Assembly (NCBI GenBank): GCA_015222755.1
Contig: JADFVX010000092.1
Coordinates: 1 to 30,090, forward strand
Direction: 5' to 3'
Origin: Pseudomonadota bacterium
GTDB lineage: Bacteria; Desulfobacterota; JADFVX01
DNA length: 30,090 bases
Part shown: piece after piece, positions 6,507 to 13,909 of the stretch
Layout: each line of letters opens with the position of its first letter
Numbering within the stretch: position 1 is the stretch's first letter
Made by a program: the position numbers and the translations under genes
The notes under the pieces: generated by a model
Seen by the model: the letters and a program-made list of their open reading frames with translations, nothing else
The model's database searches: none
What the model was told of the DNA's origin: nothing

Positions 6507-7394
6507 ATGATCAAAAATAGTAAGAGTAGGTGGTTCACCACCGCATTGGTATTATCAGCGGGGCTTATGTGCGTTACTGGCACGGCAGTGGCCGGAAAAG
6601 GTGGCTTGCCAAGTGGGCAACCCTTCAATGCGATACAGGGGCAGTTTGATGGTGTTCAGAGACAGATCGGCTCCATAGAGACGCGCCTGGATGAGATACA
6701 GGCCCAGATCGACGAACTGGTCACCGACGCCAGCAGCATGGAGGAGCGTATCGCCATCAATGAGCAATTTATCGCGGACCTCCAGGCGGAAAACATGGGT
6801 ATTAAGGCTCTACTTGTGGCTATGGTAGCAGAGATCCAAGCGCAAGGAGAGGATATAGACATCAATTCACAAGCAATCCAAGCCCTGGTCATCCAGCACC
6901 AGGCTAATAGTAACGCGATTGCGGTCTTACAGGAAGATGTCACTGGTTTACAGGCGGCGATGGAAGATAAGCAGTCTAGCCCGATCGAAGCGTGTCCCGA
7001 GGGCTCAGCGATAAGGAGCATATCAGCGGACGGCAGTGTAACATGTGAGCAGCAAGCTCAGCCGGGCTTCACAACGATAACAGTTAGGACAGAAGAGGAA
7101 GCTATATCGGTCCCACCGTCAACACGATATTGTGAGCTCTTCATACTAACGTGCCTGGACTGGAGCCCGTGGAGCTTAGAGACCGTAATCGAGTTTCCAG
7201 AATGTCCCAGTGGTTTTACAGCCACAGGCGGGGGGTTCAACATGAACCTTGGAACGCAGAGGTACATACAGAATATGTACAATACACCACAGAGTTATAG
7301 TACCCGGACATGGGGAGGGAGAATCACCCGGACGCCCGGCACGACCGGCAGCATAGAAGGCGAGGTATATGTACGGTGCATAAAACACGAATAA
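6507..7394 (+). CDS. Exported coiled-coil protein with cysteine-rich C-terminal domain, function unknown
   Basis: 295 residues. The ATG is preceded by AAAAGGAGGA, the strongest ribosome binding site in this part of the window. Residues 1-29 form a signal peptide ending in TAVA. About 40-155 are heptad-like and glutamine-rich (QRQIGSIETRLDEIQAQIDE), suggesting a long parallel coiled coil. A junction CPEGSAIRSISADGSVTCE follows, with Cys163 and Cys180; similar C-x-x-G-S-x-I-R-x-I-x-x-D-G-x-V-x-C blocks occur after coiled coils in exported bacterial stalk- or fibre-like proteins. The C-terminal 110 residues carry Cys209, 216, 233 and 291 and a glycine-rich GFTATGGGFNMNLGT, probably a beta-rich head. 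Six mature cysteines could form three disulfides. It is a single-gene unit controlled by the GEMM-I riboswitch, so a cell-surface or matrix role tied to cyclic-dinucleotide level is likely. No enzyme motif is seen. Confidence 0.85.
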   Translation: MIKNSKSRWFTTALVLSAGLMCVTGTAVAGKGGLPSGQPFNAIQGQFDGVQRQIGSIETRLDEIQAQIDELVTDASSMEERIAINEQFIADLQAENMGIKALLVAMVAEIQAQGEDIDINSQAIQALVIQHQANSNAIAVLQEDVTGLQAAMEDKQSSPIEACPEGSAIRSISADGSVTCEQQAQPGFTTITVRTEEEAISVPPSTRYCELFILTCLDWSPWSLETVIEFPECPSGFTATGGGFNMNLGTQRYIQNMYNTPQSYSTRTWGGRITRTPGTTGSIEGEVYVRCIKHE

Positions 7395-7432
7395 GCCAGG
7401 GATTAAGGAGTGGCGACTCGATTAAAACAGCA

Positions 7433-7459
7433 GCGCAATGAACCGGGTTCCCCGCTCCA
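7433..7459 (+). repeat. Degenerate copy of the tRNA-Gly 3' half (possible attachment-site remnant)
   Basis: Bases 7444-7459 read CGGGTTC then CCCGCTCCA, exactly the 3' end of the tRNA at 6080-6154 with eleven internal bases of the T arm (AAATCCCGTTT) removed. Similarity extends left: GCGCAATG here against GCGAATG in the tRNA. As in the tRNA, the sequence T-AAAACA and an intrinsic terminator follow directly. No 5' half is present, so this is not a functional tRNA. The layout (intact tRNA, foreign segment, displaced 3' half) is that of an element inserted into a tRNA gene. Confidence 0.7.
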
Positions 7460-7506
7460 TAAAACAAAAAAACCAACTCCTTAGGACGTTGGTTTTTTTG
7501 TTTTAT
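7459..7506. terminator. Strong bidirectional intrinsic terminator
   Basis: AAAACAAAAAAACCAAC (7461-7477) pairs perfectly over 17 bp with GTTGGTTTTTTTGTTTT (7488-7504). A small TCC/GGA stem sits in the loop. A and T tracts on the two sides let it act on both strands, ending the exported-protein transcript from the left and that of carbonic anhydrase from the right. Confidence 0.9.
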
Positions 7507-7560
7507 GTGTTAAGTTTTCCGTCAGTTTGCTATTGAAAACGCAGGGACAACCCCCTAATA

Positions 7561-7589
7561 AATCTAATAGTGACACATCCCATTAGATT
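7561..7589. repeat. Inverted repeat in the gap before carbonic anhydrase
   Basis: AATCTAAT (7561-7568) and ATTAGATT (7582-7589) are perfect inverted copies around 13 bases. About 60-80 bases downstream, CCGGACAG occurs twice, and GACAG/CTGTC forms a further short inverted repeat before 7702. No protein is encoded between 7507 and 7714. These could be remnants of a mobile-element end or a weak terminator region; nothing decides. Confidence 0.35.
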
Positions 7590-7714
7590 CGACCACATGA
7601 GGTTTTCTTATAATATTAAGTATAGAGTAGAGGGCAGGTTATTGCCACCGGACAGAAAAAACATCCCCCCCGGACAGCCTGTTTCCCTGTCAGTCGGCTT
7701 GCCTGGGTGAAGAA

Positions 7715-8344
7715 CTATTTTATACGGTGAGTTTCAGATATTGCTTCCGGGCTTGTGGTGCAAACATTCAAATCCTTTAATATCCCATCTTGAATGCGGT
7801 ATATCCAGCCATGAATTGCCAATTCCCGTCCGGATTTCCATGCATTTTGAACAATTGTTGTGTGACATATATTGGATACCTGTTCACATACATTAAGTTC
7901 GCACAGCAGATCAAATTTCTCTTTTTCGTCATTAAGTGAATCGATTTGGGTCTGATGGTAACGGTAAACATCTTTGATGTTGCGGAGCCAATTGTCTATC
8001 AAGCCATGTTCGCAATTATCCATGGCGGCTTTAATCCCGCCGCAGCCATAATGGCCGCAAACAATAATATGTTTTACTTTCAATACCTCTACGGCGTATT
8101 GAATAACCGACAGGCAGTTTATGTCTGTATGGATGACCAGATTAGCAATGTTGCGGTGGACAAGCATTTCACCTGGCAGCATATCCACGATTTCATTTGC
8201 CGGCACACGACTGTCAGAACAGCCAATCCATAAATATTCAGGGTTTTGCTGTTTAGAAAGCCTTGCAAAGAAATCCGGGTCAGCTTCTGTTATCTTGCGC
8301 GCCCATTTTTTATTTTTTTCAAAAAGATCTTTTAAGGTTTTCAT
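7715..8344 (-). CDS. can: Beta-class carbonic anhydrase
   Basis: 209 residues. The zinc ligands are Cys42 in WIGCSDSRVP and His98 and Cys101 in CGHYGCGG; Asp44 and Arg46 form the conserved dyad of the active site. The enzyme interconverts CO2 and bicarbonate in the cytoplasm, feeding carboxylases and pH balance. Length and the order of motifs match E. coli Can, the type with bicarbonate-regulated zinc coordination. The ATG is preceded only by a weak purine stretch. It is a single gene, read toward the terminator at 7459-7506, with about 195 bases of non-coding DNA before the next gene upstream. There is no sign of a cyanase or sulfate permease partner, so a housekeeping role is most likely. 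Confidence 0.95.
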   Translation of the reverse strand: MKTLKDLFEKNKKWARKITEADPDFFARLSKQQNPEYLWIGCSDSRVPANEIVDMLPGEMLVHRNIANLVIHTDINCLSVIQYAVEVLKVKHIIVCGHYGCGGIKAAMDNCEHGLIDNWLRNIKDVYRYHQTQIDSLNDEKEKFDLLCELNVCEQVSNICHTTIVQNAWKSGRELAIHGWIYRIQDGILKDLNVCTTSPEAISETHRIK

Positions 8345-8540
8345 ATGTAGTAATCACCGTATTTTTTTATTTTTGCCCATATAACGCTAAAAAGCAGCGG
8401 GTGAGTCAACTATCAAGTGTAGTGCCAGCTTATGAGTATGTTATGAGAGAGGATGATACTCCAAATTGTTGCAAGAAAGAAAGTAAATATGTTTGCTTAC
8501 ACCTTGGGCGTCCCCAGAACTTTATGGGCCCTGCTTTTAA

Positions 8541-9005
8541 TTAATTCTTAGCGCGATATTTAAGCCTCATACCTTTTAGAAAATTACGCAGGATCTGATC
8601 TTTACAGTCACGGTAGTTTTTGTGGTCTGGCTTACGGAAGAAGGCACTCAATTCATGCTTACTCATACGCAAATCAGCCAGCTTCATAATCTCCAATATG
8701 TCTTCGGCCTTCAGGTTTAATGCGATTTTTAATTTTCTGAAAATAATATTATTATTTAAACGTTTCTCCGGTTTGGGTTGAGGCCCTTCTTTTTTGCCTC
8801 GTTTGTCAATAATCAAAGCATTTAGGAAAAGCGCCATCTGAGTGTCGCTACAGTTCTTATACGCAGGATCATCATCTTTTTTCAACCAATCGCTTATCTG
8901 CTCTCGCGTTACCTGGTAATCAGCTAAGCCAAATACATCAATCATTTTCGAATCGTTAAAGTCGAAGGTATAGCGGATGCTGCGCAAGATATCATTGTTG
9001 GTCAT
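8541..9005 (-). CDS. YehS/DUF1456 family protein
   Basis: 154 residues from the ATG at 9003-9005; a TTG five codons upstream is in frame but fits the family start (MTNNDILRSIRY) less well. The protein is two repeats of the DUF1456 unit, one at about 4-70 (LRSIRYTFDFNDSKMIDVF, ending in FLNALIIDKRG) and one at about 87-150 (IFRKLKIALNLKAEDILEIM, ending in FLKGMRLKYR). The linker between them is charged and proline-rich. E. coli YehS is the best-known member and has no established function; the helical repeats suggest protein or nucleic-acid binding. It stands alone, with spacers of about 200 bases on the left and 270 on the right in which no gene is seen. Confidence 0.88.
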   Translation of the reverse strand: MTNNDILRSIRYTFDFNDSKMIDVFGLADYQVTREQISDWLKKDDDPAYKNCSDTQMALFLNALIIDKRGKKEGPQPKPEKRLNNNIIFRKLKIALNLKAEDILEIMKLADLRMSKHELSAFFRKPDHKNYRDCKDQILRNFLKGMRLKYRAKN

Positions 9006-9271
9006 AAAGCACTCTTTCAACTCTTTTTTTCATATATCGCTCTTTAAATCTCCATTAAACGAGCAAGTAGCAAATTGTAAGTCAACTCTATCCCACATTC
9101 CTAAGGTTTTCAAATACTTTTTTGCCTTGGAATGAATAGGTGAAGACCGTTTTAATCACTGAACACATGGAATGAGACGGGGAAAGGACCTATGGTAGCT
9201 GCGCTGGAAGGATGAAAAAGATCATGTAAGAAAAAGAGATTGTTTGTATTAAAGGTATGTAAATACTTGCC

Positions 9272-10927
9272 CTAAGTCACACCTACTTTCTCTTCAAGGA
9301 CAGCCTTTTCCATAACAATTCCTGCCTGCATCAGGAATATCTCAAATGCCGACGTGTCACCTATCTCCCTTTTTTCAGGAATGTTGTCGCAGTAAACGAT
9401 CATAGCAACCTTGCCGTTGGCCATGACAGGGGCGGCAAAGGATTCTTCCGGGCAGTTTCCCCCCAGAGCTTCAATGATTGTGCGGTCACCTTCATCATCT
9501 TTAATCCTCTTTTTAACACAGGATTTTGAATTGAAAGCATCCCTCACTATGGAAGGGGCTTCCTTTGAGATCTTCATTGCCCTGACTACCGCATTGGCAG
9601 ACTTGCCCTCTATCTCTACTCCGAACTCACCCTGCCCAGCAAAGGCGTCCTCTTTAACGAGAAATATCACGGCTCTGTTCATCAGTTCACTTGCAAACCT
9701 CAGAATCAAAAGATTGATATATCTGCTCCCTGCGGCATTGCTCATCTCCTCCATCATTGACTTCAGCATCATAAGCCCCGGTGTGAGCGCGCAATATTCA
9801 CCGGCATTCACCCCTCTTTCCTCCAGGAGTTCTCCTACTGCCTCTACCTCATCATGAAGGTCCCTGGTCATCATATCAAATGACATGCTGCCACCAATTC
9901 TCCCTGTTTCACCTAAGAACTTTTGAAGTTCATCTTTAAGCTTCTTTAGAAATGAATCAACGAGATTTCGATCACCCTCATTTTCAAATTGCTCTTTTAA
10001 AGGCCTGTCAAGGTATGCGCTGACCCCCATTTTCTCCGCACTTTCCTTAGCCCTGCTGTTTTCATAGTCGGCCATCAATATGACATTGATTTCAGGAAAG
10101 CCGCCACTAATGATATCCAGCAGTTCAATGCCTCCAAGTGCTCCTGTCCCGTCAATAGTCGGCATGATAAGGTCGGAAAGTACAACAAGTGAAGTGGTAT
10201 TCAGGTCAATAGTTTCTATAAGATGAAGTGCATCTTCGGTATTTTTTCTTAGATAAACCGTACGCCCATCTTCCTGTAGAAAGTTATCAATGATTTCAAT
10301 AGCCTGATCATCATTGGATATAAGTATAACAGCGAATGTATCGTGCTTGGCAACGGCCTTTTCTGCTGGCTTCTCTATAGCTTGAGTCCGTTCCTTCCTT
10401 GCCCTGCTCAAGCTCTCTTCAAATGCTTCATCGACAAACTTCGTGCCCTCAATTGCAAGGGACCAGGGGTTGCCTCCCTCCGCATTGACGAAAAGGTCTG
10501 CCTTGCGCTCCAAGTATTCATCCAAATTTTTAGGCTCGAAGTTGAAGGTGGCAGTTTCAATAAAGAAGAGCGAATATATCGTCTCTTCTATCAGCTTTTT
10601 TTGGAGGATATCAACATCCAAGGCTATAGCGTCAAGGCTGTCTATCAGTATGGAGTCGTAACTTTCGTAGCTCCCCTTATCTTCATATTGCAACATGACA
10701 TCTTCAAGGCTCTCTTTCTTTATCAAGCCGGAACCGCTGATGATGGCGGCTATATCATCCTTTACAAGGCTGGAATAGGCCTTGATGACATGACCCTTAT
10801 CGAAGAATATCTTGCTCTCCAGATCATCCTCTCCATGAATGTGTAAAAGGCCTGGCTTCCCGCTAAGGCTTATTATCTGGAGGATATCTCCGAGGCCGAG
10901 TTGTCCTAAATTACCTGTTAAATTCAC
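9272..10927 (-). CDS. DUF4388 (PATAN) - degenerate receiver - GAF-like signalling protein
   Basis: 551 residues from a GTG start with AGGTG six bases upstream. Residues 1-150 are a DUF4388/PATAN domain (LGQLGLGDILQIISLSGKPG, then KIFFDKGHVIKA), a module common in deltaproteobacterial signalling proteins. About 200-335 form a receiver-like domain: acidic NDD, then VVLSDLIMPT with the likely phosphoacceptor aspartate, but the switch threonine position reads ILMAD and the usual lysine-proline reads DRPL, so phospho-signalling may be altered. The C-terminal 190 residues (from ALTPGLMMLKSMMEEM) look like a GAF-type sensor domain with a conserved FAAPVMANGKVAMIVY strand region. No output enzyme or DNA-binding domain is visible, so it likely acts through protein contacts. 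It is transcribed alone, leftward. Confidence 0.82.
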   Translation of the reverse strand: MNLTGNLGQLGLGDILQIISLSGKPGLLHIHGEDDLESKIFFDKGHVIKAYSSLVKDDIAAIISGSGLIKKESLEDVMLQYEDKGSYESYDSILIDSLDAIALDVDILQKKLIEETIYSLFFIETATFNFEPKNLDEYLERKADLFVNAEGGNPWSLAIEGTKFVDEAFEESLSRARKERTQAIEKPAEKAVAKHDTFAVILISNDDQAIEIIDNFLQEDGRTVYLRKNTEDALHLIETIDLNTTSLVVLSDLIMPTIDGTGALGGIELLDIISGGFPEINVILMADYENSRAKESAEKMGVSAYLDRPLKEQFENEGDRNLVDSFLKKLKDELQKFLGETGRIGGSMSFDMMTRDLHDEVEAVGELLEERGVNAGEYCALTPGLMMLKSMMEEMSNAAGSRYINLLILRFASELMNRAVIFLVKEDAFAGQGEFGVEIEGKSANAVVRAMKISKEAPSIVRDAFNSKSCVKKRIKDDEGDRTIIEALGGNCPEESFAAPVMANGKVAMIVYCDNIPEKREIGDTSAFEIFLMQAGIVMEKAVLEEKVGVT

Positions 10928-11256
10928 CTTCTACACCTATCGCATATTGTGCTTTAAAGAAAAGACTATGGAGAGCCCTTTGTCTCTCAATCATATATCT
11001 TTAAATCTCGCTTGTTTCCCTTTTTGCAAATCAATGGGAATGTCTCACACTTTACCTCATAATCCCTTACGGGGCAAATCTTATTTGCTAGGCATATGCT
11101 TAAGTCTCAGGTTTAAGGTGGCCTGAAAATTAAGAAAATCCGGACTGCTTTCCGTATATTGCCGGTCAATAGGATAGCGTGTGTCAGGGAGGCAGTTGCC
11201 TCTCTAAAATGTCCTGCCTATGTCTATGTCTGCTTGGTGATAACATACCAAATCCT
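10928..11256. other. Non-coding divergent spacer between the PATAN gene and thrC
   Basis: No convincing gene is seen on either strand. A hairpin AGGGAGG/CCTCTCT (11186-11205) lies near the middle but has no T tract. GAGAG/CTCTC (10972-10989) would lie in the 5' leader of the leftward PATAN gene. The right end holds the thrC promoter and alternating CCTAA/TTAGG half-sites, listed separately. No known riboswitch class was recognised here. Confidence 0.5.
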
Positions 11257-11285
11257 TTGACTTTTCCCACTACTTGTCCTAACAT
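11257..11285 (+). promoter_or_regulatory. Sigma-70-type promoter of the thrC operon
   Basis: TTGACT (11257-11262), exactly 17 bases, TAACAT (11280-11285). The leader would be about 30 bases to the thrC ATG at 11323, too short for a riboswitch or peptide attenuator. Confidence 0.6.
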
Positions 11286-11296
11286 TAGGTGCCTAA
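11278..11296. promoter_or_regulatory. Alternating half-sites overlapping the thrC -10 element (possible operator)
   Basis: CCTAA-CA-TTAGG-TG-CCTAA: three 5-base half-sites in alternating orientation with identical 2-base spacers, covering the -10 box and the probable start site. Either adjacent pair is a perfect palindrome. The position suits a repressor site; the regulator is unknown. Confidence 0.45.
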
Positions 11297-11322
11297 TCTA
11301 AAATATTTTATGGAGTTTTTGT

Positions 11323-12657
11323 ATGGCCTATAAAGCGTGGTTCAGTTGTATAAGAGGATGTGCTGAAACTTATCCTCTGGATGAGGTAGTCTACAGCTGT
11401 AAAAATTGTGGAGGTCTTCTGGAGGTCACCCACGATGATGGAGAACTGAAAAAGAGGTCGGCCCAGGAGTGGAAGACCCTTTTTGACGAGCGATATCGCA
11501 GAAACGCCTGGCCTTATGGAAGCGGGGTATGGGGAAAGAAGGAGTGGATATGTCCCTACGTTGAGGACGATAATATCGTCTCTCTCTATGAGGGGGCCTC
11601 AAATCTATTCTGGACAGAGCGCTTTGGTAATGAACTGGGTCTTGAAAATCTATGGGTGAAGCTTTGCGGCAATTCCCATACTGGCTCATTCAAAGACCTT
11701 GGCATGACGGTTTTGGTGTCTGTTGTGAAGCAGATGATAGCCGATGGAAAAAATATTGATGCCGTTGCCTGTGCCTCTACGGGCGATACTTCTGCCGCAC
11801 TTGCTGCTTACTGCGCAGCGGCTGGCATACCGGCCATAGTATTTCTTCCCAAGGACAAGGTCTCTACTGCACAACTTATACAGCCGCTTGCAAACGGAGC
11901 AATGGTCCTTTCTCTAGATACTGATTTTGACGGCTGTATGGAGCTTGTAAAAGAAGTGACTGCCGACGACACCATCTACCTAGCCAACTCTATGAATTCA
12001 CTAAGGGTGGAAGGGCAGAAGACTGTAGCCCTTGAGATAGTTCAGCAGCTTGATTGGAATGTTCCTGATGTCATCATAATTCCCGGCGGTAACCTCGGTA
12101 ATGTCAGCGCTCTCGGAAAGGGTTTCCTGCAGATGGAGAGCTTGGGCTTGATCAGTAAAAGACCAAAGATCGTTGTTGCCCAGGCCCAGAATGCCAACCC
12201 CCTTTACAGGAGCTACAAGACGGGCTTTAAGGAATTTCAGCCCATGCAGGCAAAAAAGACGCTTGCCAATGCCATACAGATAGGCAATCCGGTGAGTTTT
12301 GAGAAGGCCGTAAAGGTCTTAAAGGAATTTGACGGTGTAGTGGAGGAGGCGACAGAATCGGAGCTTGCTGAAGCTGCAGCAAGAGGTGACAGGACGGGAA
12401 TGTTCAACTGCCCTCATACCGGCGTTGCCTTGGCGGCACTTATAAAGCTGGTTGACAGGGGAGAGATCAAATCTTCCGATCAGGTTGTAGTCGTTTCAAC
12501 GGCCCATGGGCTCAAGTTTACTGAATTCAAACTCGGCTACCATGAGGGAAAACTTGAGGGGATCGAATCTCGTTATGCCAACCGCCCCATTGAACTTCCG
12601 GCCAAGGCCGATGCAGTTAAAAAGGCTATCTACGAGACACTTAACAAAAAGGCTTAA
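11323..12657 (+). CDS. thrC: Threonine synthase, plant-like type
   Basis: 444 residues; ATG with GGAG seven bases upstream. The enzyme converts O-phospho-L-homoserine to L-threonine with pyridoxal phosphate. Lys124 in HTGSFKDLGM is the cofactor lysine, ACASTGDTSAA binds the phosphate region, and PGGNLGN closes the cofactor pocket. The N-terminus has two cysteine pairs (CIRGC and CKNC) like a small zinc ribbon. Many stretches, such as WPYGSGVWGKKEW, DTDFDGCMELVKEVTA, IYLANSMNSLRVEGQKT and VVVSTAHGLKFT, match the plant chloroplast enzyme as remembered, rather than the short E. coli ThrC. Plant enzymes are activated by S-adenosylmethionine; whether this one is cannot be told. It leads an operon with a cystathionine gamma-synthase family gene, the enzyme that competes for the same substrate in plants. 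Confidence 0.95.
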   Translation: MAYKAWFSCIRGCAETYPLDEVVYSCKNCGGLLEVTHDDGELKKRSAQEWKTLFDERYRRNAWPYGSGVWGKKEWICPYVEDDNIVSLYEGASNLFWTERFGNELGLENLWVKLCGNSHTGSFKDLGMTVLVSVVKQMIADGKNIDAVACASTGDTSAALAAYCAAAGIPAIVFLPKDKVSTAQLIQPLANGAMVLSLDTDFDGCMELVKEVTADDTIYLANSMNSLRVEGQKTVALEIVQQLDWNVPDVIIIPGGNLGNVSALGKGFLQMESLGLISKRPKIVVAQAQNANPLYRSYKTGFKEFQPMQAKKTLANAIQIGNPVSFEKAVKVLKEFDGVVEEATESELAEAAARGDRTGMFNCPHTGVALAALIKLVDRGEIKSSDQVVVVSTAHGLKFTEFKLGYHEGKLEGIESRYANRPIELPAKADAVKKAIYETLNKKA

Positions 12658-12721
12658 GCTTATGTGCTGTGAATAGCAGTCACTTTTACCAAATTAAATA
12701 TTGCTGATAGAGGAAATCTTA

Positions 12722-13903
12722 ATGGCTGACAATAAGGACAACATTTCTACAAGGTCTGTACATGGCGGAGAGGACAGGAAACTTCCCCAGCGTTCTCTTA
12801 CCTACCCTATTTTTCAGACCTCAACTTACTACTTCAAGGATACTGCTGAGTTAAAGGGGTATATGGATGGAGATATTGACCGTGAGGAGTATGGCCGGTA
12901 CGGAAATTATACCGTTAAGGTAGCGGAAGGCAAGCTGGCAGCCCTTGAGGGTTCTCAGGCTTGTGCACTTTTTTCATCGGGTATGACAGCGACTACCTTT
13001 ACGCTTCTGGGTATGCTTTCTCAAGGTCAGCATATTGTGATGACCAGTGACAGTTACAGAAGGACAAGGCAGTTTTGTCTTACCTATCTGAAAAAATTCG
13101 GCATAGAGGTAAGTATTGTCCCGCCGGGCGACTTTGATGCAATGGAGTCGGCCATTACAAAAAATACGAAGATCATTTTTTCAGAGTCTCCAACAAATCC
13201 TTACCTGAATGTACTCGACCTTAAAAAGCTAGCTGGAATAGGTAAAAAACACCGTGTTAAGACGATTATTGATGCCACTTTTGCGACTCCCTACAACCAG
13301 AAGCCTGTGGAGTTTGGTATCGACCTTGTGATTCACAGTGCAACAAAATATCTGGGAGGCCATAATGACCTGCTGGCCGGTGCAGTGCTGGGCAAGGCCC
13401 CTCTCGTAGATGCGATCCGGGAGGTTAGGGGGGTTATGGGAGGGATTCTGGACTCTAACAGTGCCTACCTTCTCATAAGGGGCCTAAAGACCTTTGCCTT
13501 AAGGATGGAAAGGCAGAATGCTACGGCACAGGCTGTTGCAGAGTTTCTTGAGTCACACCCTAAGGTGACAAAGGTGCACTACCCTGGTTTGAAGAGCCAT
13601 CCCCACCATGATATAGCGGTAGAGCAGATGAAAGGTTTTGGCGGCGTGGTAAGTTTTGAAGTCGATGGAGGCCTGGATGCCGGCAGCAGGTTGGTAGATG
13701 CAGTAAGGATACCATTTATTGCTCCATCGCTGGGCGGTGTCGAGTCCTTGATTGAACAGCCCTCGCTTATGAGCTTTTACGAGCTCAGCACTGAAGAGCG
13801 TCTTGCCGTTGGTATTAAAGACAACCTTGTACGTTTTGCAGTAGGCATTGAAGACGTCTCTGATATTATTGACGACCTTAAGCAGGCGCTCGAAAAGGTT
13901 TGA
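12722..13903 (+). CDS. Cystathionine gamma-synthase family PLP enzyme, plant-like
   Basis: 393 residues from the ATG at 12722, chosen over an in-frame TTG at 12701 because AGGA lies seven bases before the ATG. It belongs to the Cys/Met-metabolism PLP fold: YGRYGNYT near the N-terminus, SSGMTATT for phosphate contacts, Asp184 in IIDATFATP and the cofactor Lys209 in HSATKYLGGHND. The family joins an activated homoserine with cysteine or sulfide. Segments HPKVTKVHYPGLKSHP, GFGGVVSFEVDGGL and IPFIAPSLGGVESLIEQP closely resemble plant cystathionine gamma-synthase, which uses O-phosphohomoserine. Adjacency to thrC supports that substrate here, but O-succinyl- or O-acetylhomoserine and direct sulfhydrylation cannot be excluded. 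The usual NPT reads NYT. The next gene starts six bases after the stop. Confidence 0.87.
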   Translation: MADNKDNISTRSVHGGEDRKLPQRSLTYPIFQTSTYYFKDTAELKGYMDGDIDREEYGRYGNYTVKVAEGKLAALEGSQACALFSSGMTATTFTLLGMLSQGQHIVMTSDSYRRTRQFCLTYLKKFGIEVSIVPPGDFDAMESAITKNTKIIFSESPTNPYLNVLDLKKLAGIGKKHRVKTIIDATFATPYNQKPVEFGIDLVIHSATKYLGGHNDLLAGAVLGKAPLVDAIREVRGVMGGILDSNSAYLLIRGLKTFALRMERQNATAQAVAEFLESHPKVTKVHYPGLKSHPHHDIAVEQMKGFGGVVSFEVDGGLDAGSRLVDAVRIPFIAPSLGGVESLIEQPSLMSFYELSTEERLAVGIKDNLVRFAVGIEDVSDIIDDLKQALEKV

Positions 13904-13909
13904 TTCAAG

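Noticed and set aside
7433..7459. Second tRNA-Gly gene
   Set aside because: Only the 3' half is similar, eleven T-arm bases are missing and no D or anticodon arm can be formed.
10343..10846. 167-residue open frame on the plus strand
   Set aside because: Antisense to the PATAN gene, which has clear domains; no independent support.
11186..11205. Hairpin AGGGAGG/CCTCTCT upstream of thrC as terminator or riboswitch part
   Set aside because: No T tract, and it lies upstream of the best thrC promoter, so it would not be in the mRNA leader.
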